Assembly: GCF_964340395.1 (NCBI RefSeq)
Contig: NC_135549.1
Location: 3,418,501 to 3,482,500, forward strand
Length of the DNA: 64,000 nucleotides
DNA from: Glandiceps talaboti
Taxonomy: Eukaryota > Hemichordata > Enteropneusta > Spengelidae
Direction of reading: 5' to 3'
The notes beneath the pieces are model-generated. The model was not told the origin of the DNA and did not search any database. It worked only from the letters and a program-made list of their open reading frames with translations. This document shows, in pieces, positions 37,111-50,389 of this stretch (position 1 is the first letter of the stretch; each line of letters starts with the position of its first letter). A program made the position numbers and the translations under genes.

Positions 37111-38690
37111 TTAGGGACCGGACAGAATTTACGGCAGGGGGGGGGGCCTGGGGAGAAATTATCTCTGACTTGTTTTTTTTCCTGGCCCCCCCATCCACTG
37201 TGACCAAAATTTCACAGCCCCCCCTTTCAAAAGTATAAAAATTTCATGGCCCCCCCCCCAAAAAAAAAAAAAAAAAGAAAAGAAAAAAGTGCACAATATC
37301 CTGCCCCCTACAATAACTAAAAAGAGTACAATTTTTTTTGTTACTGTAGCACAACTGTAATATTTCTTTTGGTACTACTATTATGTTACTATTTCAGCCC
37401 AAACAACTTAGTAGTTGTAGAGGAAGTTTTTTAGAAAACAAAAACAAAATAAAACATTTTGACCATACATGTAATCATACACATGTGGTATAATCTTGTG
37501 TATTTCCCAACTAGACACCATAAGTAGTCATCACTAAATACCAAGGCATTTGATGTGGTGGTTTTAACTGTCATTCACTGATACATACACAGAAACACAG
37601 ACACAGAGTTAAACACACATTCACATGCGTGATTTGTGAAAAACTGTAGTGGGGACATTTGTGGGGAGTATCTAAGAACATCACATCACCTACATAGTGT
37701 ATTCAAATATCTATTTATACTCATAACACAATAACTATCTAATGTCAGACATTTGTGATGTCATGAAGTGCTAGCAAACTAAGGATTTTATGCAGCTTTC
37801 ACTTTCCTACACAAAATGCATTACCAATACAACTGTAAATGTAAGACATTTGTGACTTCATGTCACTGATGAAAAAACACTTAACACCACGCAGACATCT
37901 AAATGCTTTACAATCTTTAGTACAGATAGATGCATTTGATGATGCTGAGGAGGGAAATAGTTTAATTTCACTGGTTTTAGATAGAAAGAAAGAAAGACAA
38001 GTCTTGCCTCATATCTTCAGACTCTAGTGAGTCTGAGAGTGAAACTCAAGAATAGTGTCAAGGAAAGAAATAAAACACCTATCTAAATTAATCTGGCCAG
38101 ACGTTTTTGTATTTACATTTTTCACCAAAAGGTCACTTTTTAAACACATAAATTACAGGTCCTATGCTAGAATATTACCATATATATATATTAGGACCTG
38201 TAATGTATCCTTGATGGTAATTACACACTGAACCTGTTTCCACAGTGCTAAAATGTATGTATGTATGTATGTATGTATGTATGTATGTATGTATGTATGT
38301 ATGTATGTATGTATGTATGTATGTATGCATGTATACATATGTGTGTGTGTGTGTGTGAACAACTTGGAGTATATAAGAGTAATTAAGGGTGTATCAAATT
38401 AATCTTGAGTAGTGTTTTTATGCTTCACTAAATACAAACGTACACACTTCCATTTTAATACATAAATGAAAGTGTAGACATTCAATATTAAAGGCGATAT
38501 CAAGTGCTATCTCATGCAATGCTAAATTTTCTAACATATTAATTTTTTTCAATGACAAAATATTTCGCGGCCCCCCCCTTTCAAACCATGAGAATTTTCA
38601 TGGCCCCCCTTCAAGCCTCCCATTTTTTTCATGGCCCCCCCAATTTCTCCCCAGGCCCCCCCTCTGCCGTAAATTCTGTCCGGTCCCTTA
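37111..38690. mobile_element. non-autonomous DNA transposon A (TTA target duplication, ~47-bp inverted ends)
   Basis: The element spans 37114-38687 (1574 bp). Both ends begin GGGACCGGACAGAATTTACG when read inward, and the match extends for about 47 bases including GGCCTGGGGAGAAATT. The flanks are TTA at 37111-37113 and at 38688-38690. Three-base TTA/TAA duplications and GG-starting ends are typical of PIF/Harbinger elements. No transposase ORF is present. Subterminal repeats of TTTCATGGCCCCCC lie near both ends. The interior is AT-rich and carries a (GTAT)n microsatellite at 38255-38329. Confidence 0.85.
38255..38329. repeat. (GTAT)n microsatellite
   Basis: About 75 bases of GTAT inside transposon A, followed by a short (GT)n. 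Confidence 0.95.
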
Positions 38691-38803
38691 ACTCTTGCTG
38701 TTACTGTGGCGAATACATTTCATGCCAGACCGGTAAAAGTACTGAATGACTGTTTGCTGCCCTTTGGTCACAGTTAAAGAATTGATATAGTACAAAGACC
38801 ATC

Positions 38804-38816
38804 ATGGAGACAAAAG
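38804..38816 (+). CDS. possible first coding exon of the SLC17 gene
   Basis: ATGGAGACAAAAG at 38804-38816 is followed by GTGTGT. It has a fair start context (ATCATGG), ends in phase 1 and would join the phase-1 exon at 40220 to give METKVPFW. The donor is weak and other first exons are possible, so this is a guess supported by phase only. Confidence 0.3.
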
Positions 38817-38883
38817 GTGTGTATATGATCGTTTAATTTTCTTTAATTTTTAAATTACAAATCATCGAGTCACGGTACACACA

Positions 38884-39081
<198 letters not shown>

Positions 39082-40062
39082 AACCTCAGTGTTTTGTCTA
39101 AAATACAAGAAATAACTGTTTCAGAGAGAAACCTTGAAGGGACGGTAAGGGGAGTTCTTTTATGTCAGAGTTTTAACAAATTGGGTTAGTGTGGTCATGA
39201 GAAACGCATTAAATTTTGACACCCGGTGAGCTACTTTAACCTATATGAGTAGTTATTCCTTTCTTCCAGCTAGGGTTGCCCAAATCTCTAGACATATCCA
39301 GGGTACATACAATGGCTGTAGAATCAGAACTTTGTGTTTTCGTGTAATTCTTTCAAAGTTTAATGGGTTGTCTGACGCTCAGATGATTTTTCGTTTGCCT
39401 TCAGGGTGGTTTTGTGTGTCTGGCGGTGAAGATACAGCTCTTTGAAAATCTTCTATTGCATCTGATTCATTATATGAATAAGTAATCTATTTGCTTTACA
39501 TACTGTACAGTATAAGTAGACATGTAAACGAAGGTATAGATACTGTTTTGTTCACTAAAGGCTGACATGTATTTTGACGGACTGGGATAAAACATAGCAT
39601 ACTGTGGATCATCCGAGTTTTGCTCTACAAATTGATCTGAAAGTCAGTGATTATGTCAAACAATCAAATCTTTAAGGCAATATGTTTTAGTATGTTTATC
39701 GGTTTGTTTCTGGGTCATCTGTTGAACTCGGCAACCGTTGTCTAGCACCGGATGTTTGCTCAATTCAAAGTAAAACATACAGTCAGTTTGAGCACGTAGC
39801 GCATGCATGTCAAGAGGTGGCTTTCTCATTGAGAATCTGTTTTCAGATGGAGAATAGTTGAGAGCATTTACAGAGTCAGTCTGACCATAGGGCGGGACAT
39901 CCTATCAGTAACCCTGGCTGGCATGGTGCATTGATGGGAAGATATACTCACTGAGGTGATACCGCATCAGTGCTTCATCTTTTCACCTACTAGATACATA
40001 GTCAAACATCATTTTGTCATCAATTGTCGATATTCTGTAGCAGACGCATGGAAAGACAATCT
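39082..40062. other. region before SLC17 exon 2, no further gene
   Basis: No independent gene is seen. It is either promoter or first-intron sequence of the SLC17 gene. Confidence 0.4.
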
Positions 40063-40064
40063 CT

Positions 40065-40096
<32 letters not shown>

Positions 40097-40101
40097 GCCA
40101 G

Positions 40102-40130
<29 letters not shown>
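40063..40130. repeat. (GACA)n microsatellite
   Basis: Tetranucleotide GACA run with one GCCA interruption, about 90 bases before SLC17 exon 2. Confidence 0.95.
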
Positions 40131-40132
<2 letters not shown>

Positions 40133-40219
40133 GTTCGAGGGTGATAGCGGAAATGTACGAGCAATAAAAAATAGGAATAATCAATGTGGATGACGTCCGT
40201 CTTTATTCTTTATTTACAG

Positions 40220-40698
40220 TTCCTTTTTGGACCTCTGCCCGTTTTGGACTGTCTATCTTGGGCTTCTTTGGATTTCTGTCTCTGTATGCCTTGCGTATTA
40301 ACCTAAGTGTTGCCATGGTATGCATGGTTAACAACACTGCGGTCAAAGCGCTCAGTGAATCTGAGGACATGAACAATGTTACTGGAAATGACACCAACGT
40401 TGTTGATGACATATGCGACTTAGAAGATATCGATTTTAATTCTACCAATGACAACTATGACGTGGTAAGTTTGTAATTATATAAGCGATCATACTTTTAC
40501 TTGTTGTCGAAACCACTATACTCATCATCATCATCATCATCATCATCTTCATCAGAAGCATCATCATCATCTTCATCATCAGAAGCATCATCATCAGAAG
40601 CATTATCAGAAGCATCATCATCATCAGAAGCATCATCATCAGAAGCATCATCATTATCATCATCATCATCAATAACATCAACAACAACGACGACGACG

Positions 40699-40734
<36 letters not shown>

Positions 40735-43700
40735 TCGTCATCGTCATCACGTCATTCTATCAAAGTCATTCTCATCATTGTGCCTCAGGAGTCATTGGTT
40801 ACCATAATATCAAATTCTAATTATGTATATTTTCCCCTAAACAGGAAGGTACTTTTGTGTGGAGCAAACCAACCCAGGGACTCCTGCTTTCATCTTTCTT
40901 CTACGGCTACATCTTAACTCAAATCCCTGGTGGATGGATTGCTGAAAGACATGGAGGCAAACGAGTTTTTGGTTGGAGCATGTTCGTCACCACAATTTGT
41001 ACGTTATTCACCCCATTAGCTGCTGGTCTTCATTGGGGATTGCTATTCGGGTTGAGATTCGTTGAAGGTTTAGGAGAGGTAAGGTATCAGGAAACAAAAT
41101 GAAATCTGCAGTATCTGTAGGATTTTATGAGCACAGGGTAGCACATTTATATATTCACGTTTTCCATGTTACATTCTGTGAAAACTCATGGTGACGTCAT
41201 TACACGATATATCTTGTATACTCTCGTGACATCAACTCCCGACGAAACAAGCATAAAGGGCTCTTTTTTTATTTATAAAAATCAGCAAGCAGTGGTAAAT
41301 TGTCTTTGGTGTAATGATAAGAATTACAAATTAATGAGCCTAATCACCATAAGCGAAGCTCTATGGAAATGAGTGGGACCTTAGCTTGTTCGTGAAGAAA
41401 TGGCGAAAGGGAAATTAAAGTGGATACACAAACACTATGTAATCACAGGGTAATCGGAAAAAATCAAAATATACAAATTTTAAAAATTGTATTGGATTAA
41501 GTGTTGTACAACATTCATATATGTACTTTCAACATCTATACTTTGATGCGCCAATCTATCTCCACCATACGGTATTTTCAACTCAATTGTTTTTGATACT
41601 AGATACAATGTAACCTGCACTTAACATGTGTCTACACTAATGTCCAGCGCGACAAAACTACGATAGTGCATCTTTTGACACTATACCCAATGTCATGCAA
41701 CCCCAATATACAGTAACCTCGCTCAATAAAGTGCAAATAACTATGCTGTGCATAAAGTCAGTAAAATTTGTGTTTCACACATTCTGTGTTTTCAGAGCAA
41801 ACAACATAATGTTTATTAAACATTTCGGAATTTGAAAACAAACAAGATATTTCTGTTCGCTTCTGTATTAATCTAAACGTCATTATCATAAAATTAAGTC
41901 TCACCTTATCATGTTAGACTATGTTATTGTGCTATCATTTGTACAGGGTACCATTTTCCCAGCAATGCATGCCATTGTAGCTGTCTGGTTGCCCCCATTG
42001 GAAAGAAGTAAACTATCAGCTATTGCATGGGCAGGTCAGTGTAAACCATTTTATTGCCTTGAACCCAAACTATTCTAGGATATAACCTTTACAAGTACCC
42101 TGCTAAGGTAACTGGGAATTCAACACGTGTTCCATTGCTCGGTTCAATAATTTAGCCATGTATCAAACTCCGGGGGACTAAGTGATGCTCTTAGGGTATG
42201 GCCATTCAAATGTTGACCTCGTACGATTTTTCTTCTTTCACGTTATTGCACTCCTTCAAAGGTAATGCTATAACGATTACGACCAGCTTGTAAGTAGGCC
42301 TGTATATATAGCATGCTAGTTGTGCATCAATCTGATTAAAAATTGTTAGTCTGATCGCCTCCTCTACGCGATCAGGCTAAAAAAATGTAAACATGTACCA
42401 AGAAGGTCAATTCAGGCAAAATAACGAAGGTAAAATAGCAATGAACGATTAGCCGACATCTACATCGGATTTTAATCAGATTGGTTGTGCATAAGCTCAC
42501 TGTCGTTTCTTTCTATTCCTATGTCTGTTCGGCACCTCAACTTTTGGATAACAGCAAATAGACAGTACATTTTTACACCAACTGATAATAGATACCACCA
42601 TATTACTCATTCTCACAAGCCAGAGTTCAATTTCTACCACTGCATTTTGAGGCTTGTTAAGAACGTTGCCGTAAAACAGGCCGTGGTTTGCGACGATGCA
42701 TATTACTGAGAATAACCCAACTCTCAGCTGAATTTATTTTTGTCACTTGTAAATTTGAATAGGAACTCAAATCGGAAATGTGATCACCCTGCCATTGTCA
42801 GGACTTCTCTGTGCGTACGGCTTTGCTGGGGGATGGCCATCAATATTCTACGTACTAGGTATGTTCTATAATTCATTCAGAGTAAAATTCACGCATTTTT
42901 GAAAGTTACTAATTATAACTATTTTCGAAGTTGTGTATCTGATGAATAACATATACACAATATAACTCTAAAACATTGGTAAGAGTAGGTACATGACACT
43001 GTATGTATGTATGCATGGATGGATGGATGGATGCAACATGTTTCATTGAGAGTACAGTGCGCATGCTCTCTGTACTGAGTGAATGAATGAATGAATGAAT
43101 GAATGAATGAATGAATGAATGAATGAATGAATGAATGAATGAATGAATGAATGGATGGATGGATGGATGGATGGATGGATGGATGGATGAATGGATGGAT
43201 GAATGAATACATGTAAATGGATAAAGTGAAGAAATTCCCTTTCGTGTAAATATTTAGAACGAACCTACACATAAATAACTGGTATTATCACATTTAACGA
43301 CCCAACGCACGTACACGTCAGACAACACTTCTGCATTATGTATTTGCTATAGGCGCAGCAACATTTGTCTGGTTCATACTCTGGATGTTTCTGGTCGCCG
43401 ACACTCCAGCAAAACATAAACGAATATCCACTGAAGAGAGAGAGTACATTCAAAATGCATTGGCTGAAGAAAGGGCATCTCACAGAGACGAAAAGGTGAC
43501 AAATTTTAACACCTTCTGATCTATTTTTGGTTTTTATTTTCTTAGCAAGTGTGATGTATTTGACATCATAATCTTCAAGTTTTGATAATCGCTTTCAAAA
43601 CTTACACTTTACAACCGAAAATCCTGCAAATCAATAATTGTTATCCAAGGTTTTTGAAGCAAAATATCAAGAACCCAAAATATTAGTAGATCAGAAGTTG

Positions 43701-45954
43701 TTCACTCTTGTCCTAGGTGTATGACATTTATATTCAAATCTTAATGACAATTTGGTGCATTTACAAATAAAGACATGAAGCAAGGTTATAATCACATAAA
43801 TACATATGATGTTATTAAGTCTCCAGACTATTGGCAGAACGCCATCATAGCTGTACCATAATTTTCCACATCACCATTTAGTAATCTTGACCCTTAACCT
43901 CAAAGTCACTTTCGCCGTTCACTCGACATCCTCTGTCCACGTAAAACTCGTTTGTATTGGTAAATATTATTTGTAATGTGTGATATATATTACCACATTG
44001 TTATAATGGTTGATATCATATTCGAAAATCAAATTACACACATGACGATTTCTTACTATTCAATAGGGTCACATTGTCCCATGGCTTAGTATATTCAAGT
44101 CTTTACCTTTTTGGGCCATATTGATAACTCACATGTGCTGCAACTGGGGAACGTACTCTTTGCTGACATTCCTACCAACCTATATGCGAGAAGTGCTCAG
44201 ATTTGACATAAAAAAGGTATGCCATACACGTGTGATACACACTGTATAGAGTATCGATGCTCAGTTTGTGGTCGGTTCTATGAAAGAACAAAGAGAAACA
44301 TTAATTTAATAAAGTTGACACCAACGCAAACTATTGATAGCACCATGTCTTATATACCGGCAGCCGATTACTTTTTTTGGGGGGGGGAGGGGGGATGTAG
44401 CGTTTAGGTTTTGTTCATGCATAAGCTCACTGTGATGTCTCTTTAATTTTGTTACGTTTATCTTGACAGAATGGTCTGTATTCAGCCTTACCGTACATCG
44501 GGTTTTGGTTGTTCATCAATATTGGAGGGTTCCTCGCCGATTTTCTGCGATCCAGGAAAATACTGGGAACAGCAGCCACAAGGAAACTGATGAATACGAT
44601 GGGTATAACTTGTTTATCCTGTATAATATGTAAAAAGGTTGCAATACTTTATTTTTGGGGGTGCAGATCTCGCGATTGATATTGTCAGTGACAATTACAA
44701 TGTATTAATAGTACTCGTATGTTAACCCAGATTAAGTACACACCTCGCGAGATAAAATAGTGAATGCTGGATATCTAATTAACCACTGTTATATCACTTT
44801 ACTTATTTTGACATTTTGAAAATAAAATGTGGAACAAGCCAATACATAATCCTAAATACATGACAGTTCTTATATTCATAACTCTTTTCTCACTTTATAC
44901 TCGAAGGTTCCATAATACCAGGTATTTTCCTCGTTGCTACTGGACACATGGACTGTACCCAGTCTGGAGCAGCTGTAGCACTACTCACCATTGGTGTTTC
45001 ATTCTCTGGTTTTCAATATGGCGGTGGTTTCCTTGTCAACCATGTAGATATAGCGCCAAAGTATGCCGGCGTACTGTTGGGGATAACAAACACGACAGCT
45101 ACCCTTTCTGGTATTCTTGCGCCCTATGTCATTGGTAGCATTACGACTAACGTAAGTATAATTATGGTACATTTTGTCTTTTTGTATCTTTTGAGAGCTT
45201 TAAATTTGACTTTGAGAAATAAGTCATAAACTTAGTGAGGTCTGGGACAATATTGGCTATTTATGAACTACCATATAAGGAAACATTATAAGCCAGAAAT
45301 GATAATTAAATTCGAATATTCATTAAATTGTAAACTTCTAGTATTTTATTGACACCTCAAATATTCGTTTAGCGTGAGAGTTGTGAATCGAATAATGTAC
45401 TTTTGAAATGTGTCCGACCATCCTTAGAAGCGGTTAAGGAAGCACCATTTAGCTTGTAGGAAAATCACACGAAAAAATAAAGCACTTCTGGAATGCTTTA
45501 TTTATTTATTTTTTTATTTTTTTATTTTAAATTTTGCGTAGTGGAAAGCGACAAATTCAATTATCTGTTTTTTTATCATAAATTCTAAACCATTGTTACA
45601 ATTGTAGTACACATGCCCATCGAAAAGCAAACAGTTTGCCAGACGTTTTGTCTGTTTCCACCAACAAAAATATTTGGTACTACATTTACTATATTTATGA
45701 ACGCCTTAACTGGTACACATATTTCTTTTTGTTATTCTTTGTAGCAAACCCAAGAGGAATGGCAAATCGTTTTCTACATCGCTGCTGGCATTTATACCTT
45801 TGGTGCTATCTTCTTTATCATATTCGGATCTGGAGAAGTCCAAGACTGGGCAAAGGATGATGATTCAAATGACAGTGGATTGCACACCAAAATGATGCAA
45901 TCGGATGCTAAATACGATAAATTAGAGATGACAGAAAGATCTACTGTAATTTAG
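40220..45954 (+). CDS. SLC17A5-like: SLC17-family MFS anion transporter (sialin-like)
   Basis: Nine exons join in phase: 40220-40464, 40845-41078, 41947-42034, 42763-42858, 43353-43495, 44067-44216, 44470-44602, 44907-45151 and 45745-45954 (TAG). They give about 513 residues plus a short N-terminus from an exon not firmly placed (518 with the 38804 candidate). Family hallmarks are [27 protein letters not shown] in TM1, a first luminal loop with four N-glycosylation sequons, [13 protein letters not shown], and [21 protein letters not shown]. Late landmarks are GISNTT-like [15 protein letters not shown] and the C-terminal [12 protein letters not shown]. The Arg after SA corresponds to human sialin Arg39 and the His of AMHA is probably His183, both disease positions in sialin. 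Members export sialic acid or other organic anions from lysosomes or load vesicles; the substrate here is unknown. The cytosolic tail is acidic. Confidence 0.92.
40519..40740. repeat. (TCA)n/(AAC)n compound repeat in an SLC17 intron
   Basis: Imperfect TCA with CAGAAG interruptions, then GAC and AAC repeats, then TCG. It lies between exons 40220-40464 and 40845-41078. The Ser-rich and Met/Leu-rich frames are artefacts. Confidence 0.9.
43012..43215. repeat. (GAAT)n/(GGAT)n compound microsatellite in an SLC17 intron
   Basis: GGAT repeats at 43015-43031, then GAAT at 43075-43152 and GGAT at 43152-43200. The two motifs differ by one base. Confidence 0.95.
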
Positions 45955-46384
45955 ATATATGTATAAATTTATACAATTTTAAACTAGGACTGAATACTTA
46001 CAGTATCGACCCTGCATCAGGTACAAATTACATTCCTGGGCCACCAAACAAATGTTCCAGTACTTGTGTTGTCAGGTTTGGCACCAAGTTTAGAATTTTA
46101 CGTTTCTACATATCCTTTTGGATACGTATAATTATGTTCTTTCATCATCATGATCATATACAAGTACGACATATCTCTCATTTAACAGCATTATGTATAC
46201 TCTTTATATTGTTATTGTTATGTTTCGAACATTGGAATCTATCTGCAACGACTGTTAAAGCTTATATCGTGACCAAAGAGACGTGGCATTCAATCCATTT
46301 TATCATAAAATTATATTGATAATCATGATAAAAGATACAGTTAAATGAGTTGCAAGTGGGTAAGGAGGGCGTCTTCAGTAATTA
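45955..46384. other. SLC17 3' region
   Basis: AT-rich sequence after the SLC17 stop. No canonical AATAAA close to the stop was seen, so the transcript end is not placed. Confidence 0.35.
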
Positions 46385-46760
46385 ATTACAGGTGAGGGAA
46401 TGAGGGGGGGTCAGATTTTACAAAACAAAACAAAACAAAAATAGGAGAGCGTCACATTTTACTTTGACTGATTGTATTATCTAACTTTGCATTATACGGC
46501 GATTTGGCACCCCACCACTGTCACTGACTGCATGCTGCAAATCCCACCGGCGTCACCGTTGCAACACAACATCAGAACTTATCAGTCAAATCGGTGTTGA
46601 CAACCATGCAATGAATCAATTTGTTAGTTGTGGTGTTAGGAGCTCGAGAGGAGTGGGTCTCACAGGAGTGAAGGGCACAGTGTGGTAAGACATTGGTGAT
46701 AATGTGGTAGAGAAAGGATGTTGACCTCAATCCAGACAAAGTTAGTGTCTTCATCTATGG
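46385..46760 (+). repeat. interspersed repeat, second copy of the 20931-21400 family
   Basis: Shares, in order, a TCACATTTTACTTTGACT block, CAGTCAAATCGGTGTTGACAACCATGCAATGAATCAAT-like text (compare 21163-21200), GGGTCTCACAGGAGTGA and GATAATGTGGTAG with the copy at 20931-21400. Non-coding. Confidence 0.7.
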
Positions 46761-48235
46761 TCTAATTGGAAGTGCGGGTAATACAATTTTGTATTTCTGC
46801 CAATGGGCCATTCCAGATTGCAAACAGGAAATTGAGAATACAGCGCCCTCGCTCAAATTGGGGGTATCATTACCGCTTTGTCCCTTAGTATTCTGTACAA
46901 GTGTAAATCAGGGATGTGTTTCGTATTGGTGAGATATTGAAGAAAGCAGCATTGCTCTATGGTTAACTGAGTAACCTATACCATGTATACCCCAAGGTAC
47001 ACACAGACAGAAAGTAGAGCGCCACCATGGCAAATTTTGGAAAGGCCTATTAGATGCAAATACAGGACTCAATGTAGAGCCTTAGCACAAATTCACTGTT
47101 GTAGTAGTAGGGAAAACCAGCCAATGCCTTTGATATAATCAATATGATGGCAGCGGTGGGATAGATTCCTTTACCAATAGATTCTGTGCATGTGACACGT
47201 CCCTTTTCATGTCTGGTAGGAGAGTATCATGTTTTAGAGAAAGAGATTGGGGAGGACCTCTTTTTTAAATATGGAATTGGGAGGGAGGTCACATTTTGCA
47301 CAAACCCTGCAATTGCATTTGACAAATACTAATCAATGGAGAAGAATGGACAAGATGTCTTTATTTAGTCAATAAAGAAAAAGTTTATATCACCACAACA
47401 CTCAATGAGTCAATTGATCAATATCACACACAACATATGTTTTATTTCACCACAAAAATTAAACATTCAATCGATCAATCATTCAACCTAATAATAAATT
47501 AATCAATCAATCAATCAATCGATCGATCAATCAATTACATGCTCGCTGGACCCTGTGACTGTACTTCATCGTATCATTTGATTTATTTTTATAGCAGACT
47601 AAACAAATTTAATAAGCCAAACCATGGAATCCTCAATAGTGCTATCGGACACTATCCAGCTATTTTGTTTACGATAAACTATTATTTTCAGTCATCTTTG
47701 TCCCTTCTTTCAGGTCGATGGCATCTATGTCGGGTCAAAAAACAAATAGAGTTCTCAATGCATAATTACCATCAAAAACAAGTGGAATTAAATTTCATCC
47801 TTATCACAGGAAATCCACTGTGACGAATTGAAATTTATTCCACCAGAGAAGAAGAATATATACACAAACTTTGAAAGCCATGGGAACAGTTCCCTTGATA
47901 CTAATCAAAGTCCATGGACCAGACATGCAAATAAGTAAGACAAATTTGAGTGGGTACGAGTTTCACAATGATGTTATTGAAACAGATGGAAGAACAAAAA
48001 CAATATCATCCAAGCAAGGCACCTACACATAGAAGGGCTAATGTCATGACCTCCTTTAAATTATTGAAGTGAGGAGGATATGCGTGACGTCACTGACCTG
48101 GCGTGACTCTGCACAATGATTGGGATATAATCTCTTGAGGGCGAACTCACATCGCTAATGAACTACTTCAGTATCAATCAAGTCATCACTATTAGTATTA
48201 TATGTATTCACATGAAAGTCTCGGGAGAGAAACGA
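46761..48235. other. intergenic, no gene supported
   Basis: Holds another GGAATTGGGAGGGAGGTCAC unit near 47265 and a short (AATC)n run at 47495-47533. A 94-codon open frame at 47539-47823 has no recognisable motif or splice context. Confidence 0.45.
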
Positions 48236-48508
48236 CACCCACTCACTCACTCACTCACTCACTCACTCACTCACTCACACAGTCAGTCAGTCAGTCAGTC
48301 AGTCAGTCGCTCGCTCGCTCGCTCGCTCGCTCGCTCAGTCAGTCAGTCAGTCAGTCACTCACTCACTCACTCACTCACTCACTCACTCACTCACTCACTC
48401 ACTCACTCACTCACTCACTCAGTCCCCCCCTCCCCCTCTCCCTCCCCTCCCTCCCCCTCCCCTCCCCCTCCCTCCCTCCCTCGGTCGGTCACTCAGTCAG
48501 TCAGTACA
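48236..48508. repeat. compound tetranucleotide tract with mirrored order
   Basis: Blocks run ACTC, AGTC, GCTC, AGTC, ACTC and then a C/T-rich run (CCCCTCC) and GGTC/AGTC. Each neighbour differs by one base from the next. Two overlapping Ser-rich frames are artefacts. Confidence 0.95.
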
Positions 48509-48937
48509 TTAATATAAACGTCAAACACATTTGTTGAAACAAAAATTGAAATACTTTATCTGCTGTTTTATCTTATACTAAAGCTACTAATACTATGATA
48601 AAAACGCAACGTCTCAAGACTCTGCCCTCGTACCACTACTTGATATCAACAGTCAAGAGACTGAGCACTGTAACATTGTAAACCAAAAACGTTCTCAACA
48701 ATAAATTTCAAATGTTTATCTAATTAAAGTAAAATAAACATGTTTAAGCCGTACAAAAATTATATGTTTTCAAACTCGCACGGATTTGGTAGCTAACCCC
48801 GTGTAAAACATATACAACCCTGACTAGAATGCTGACAAGCAGAAGAGTATGTAGCTGGTAGCGAAGACTGAATGGGTTACGTTGTGATTGGTGAGTACAT
48901 ATCATTGTTGCCAGTGTAGAGTTGTATCAAGTGACTA
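48509..48937. other. intergenic, no gene seen
   Basis: AT-rich, no coding support. Confidence 0.45.
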
Positions 48938-49018
48938 GTACTTTCTCCGTGTAGAAGTCTTTAACACCATATCCATCTCAGGAAAAACACTGGTCGATAA
49001 TCGTTCTCCAGGATAGTC
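48938..49018 (-). CDS. candidate terminal exon, minus strand, unrecognised
   Basis: A good acceptor (TTGTTTACAG) precedes a frame of 26 codons that starts YPGERLSTS in phase 1 and ends with a TAG at 48938-48940. A possible phase-1 donor (AAGG then GTAAAT) lies at the end of the proline-rich ORF near 49990, so this could be its last exon by alternative splicing. The phase-0 frame is also open for 18 codons, so the reading is uncertain. Confidence 0.3.
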
Positions 49019-49477
49019 TGTAAACAAATGTAATCACATTAGTCGCAGTAACGAGTTCATTACATTTGCTGTTTCAGATACAAAATGTATCAGAATATTT
49101 AACAAGAATATCGTATGTCTACGGATTTGTCGAAATTAATATACTGTGATCTAAATTTGTGTTCACTTTTTGTTGGTGTATGGTTTTTCCGCTGCTGAAA
49201 CATAATCGGTGTTTGGAATGAAGATACAGTATTGGTACCGGTACACGAAACTCGTTCGAATCTTGGGGGGGGGGGGGTTAACACTCAATCGCGTGACAGT
49301 TGGTTACCACAAATAATATCAAAAATGTTCTGTTCTTGTTCGGGTCTTCTTCACTTGCCAATTTAATGAATATCGTTTATATCGTTGATGCTTACGTCAC
49401 AACTTACCTTAATTTCAAGATATTGCATATTTTCGGATTCTCGAAGATGGGTGTTTGGTAAATGCTATACTGAAAGA

Positions 49478-49723
49478 TCAAATACATTTGTACTTGTCAA
49501 ATACGTGTATTGAGTATAGAACCTGGCCAGGCGTGATCTGTGTAATGGGATGGTGAATTACTGGTTTTTTACAGTTTTCCATCACAGCCGATGTACTTCT
49601 TTCATCTTTTTGATTATTTTCGTCAGCCTTTGAAAGATGTGTGCGAGTAAGTCCGAATTGTAGAGAAGACGACATTTTCTTTAGTGCTCTGAGCTCGAGG
49701 TAGCGGCAACCGAATGATTTCAA
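49478..49723 (-). other. open frame with coding-like composition, unrecognised
   Basis: An 81-codon minus-strand frame. An internal Met (MSSSLQFG) has a good start context. It contains KKPVIHHPITQITPGQ before a possible GTTCTA donor. It lies between the proline-rich ORF and the candidate exon at 48938-49018 and could be an exon of either an independent small gene or that gene. Confidence 0.25.
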
Positions 49724-49984
49724 CTGCTGTAAATTTACCTCTTTCTCCTGAACGACATATTTATCGCACGGTTCTGTCTAGATCAGACGTTAAACAGCAT
49801 GTCGATGGCGGGGTTTCATCTACCACTCTTGGTTAACCTAAGCTTATGTTTTCTTTTCTCTCTCCTTGACATCTCTGTCATATTTTTTTATATACTTGAT
49901 CATCACTTTGGTTGTTCTCGGCCTCGTGTTTACAAGCGTTTGTGTCGCAAGATATTAACCAAGTTTCTGTGGTATGTCGTTCTC

Positions 49985-50357
49985 TCATTTACCCTTATGA
50001 TAGTACTTAAATCTCGGAGGACGAGGCAGTCGTGTCTGTTCCTTCTTCGACGTAAACCCTACACTTTGTGTAAGCTGTTGGAGATGACGTTCTCGCAGAC
50101 GCCAAGGCGGTCGTACTAAGGAGCCAAACTGGCTGAATTCCTCAGGTAAACCACTAAGAAAATGTGGTGGTTGTTGTTGTTGTGGTTGTGGTGGTGGTGG
50201 TGGTGGTGGCTGTGTTGTTGTAAGGGTTGGCTCTAGTAATGGTCCTATCCTTCTTGAGATACCAGGTAACTGGTGATGATGATTTAAAGCCAAAAAAGAT
50301 GTTTCAAGGACGGTTTTGGATTTAGATGAAAGCTTTGGCTGTGGCTGTGGAAGTTTT

Positions 50358-50389
<32 letters not shown>

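Noticed and set aside
40186-40219. In-frame ATG at 40186 as the SLC17 start
   Set aside because: The stretch is a pyrimidine-rich tract ending in TTTACAG, a strong acceptor, and the ATG context is poor.
40442-40917. Ser-rich and Leu/Met-rich ORFs on both strands
   Set aside because: Artefacts of the TCA/AAC repeat in an SLC17 intron. The plus frame also overlaps the real exon at 40845 in the wrong frame.
48158-48537. Two overlapping Ser-His-rich ORFs
   Set aside because: Translations of the compound tetranucleotide tract.
49799-50119. 106-codon plus-strand ORF with hydrophobic segments
   Set aside because: Its second half is antisense to the better supported proline-rich minus ORF, and its hydrophobic look comes from T-rich DNA. 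No splice or motif support.
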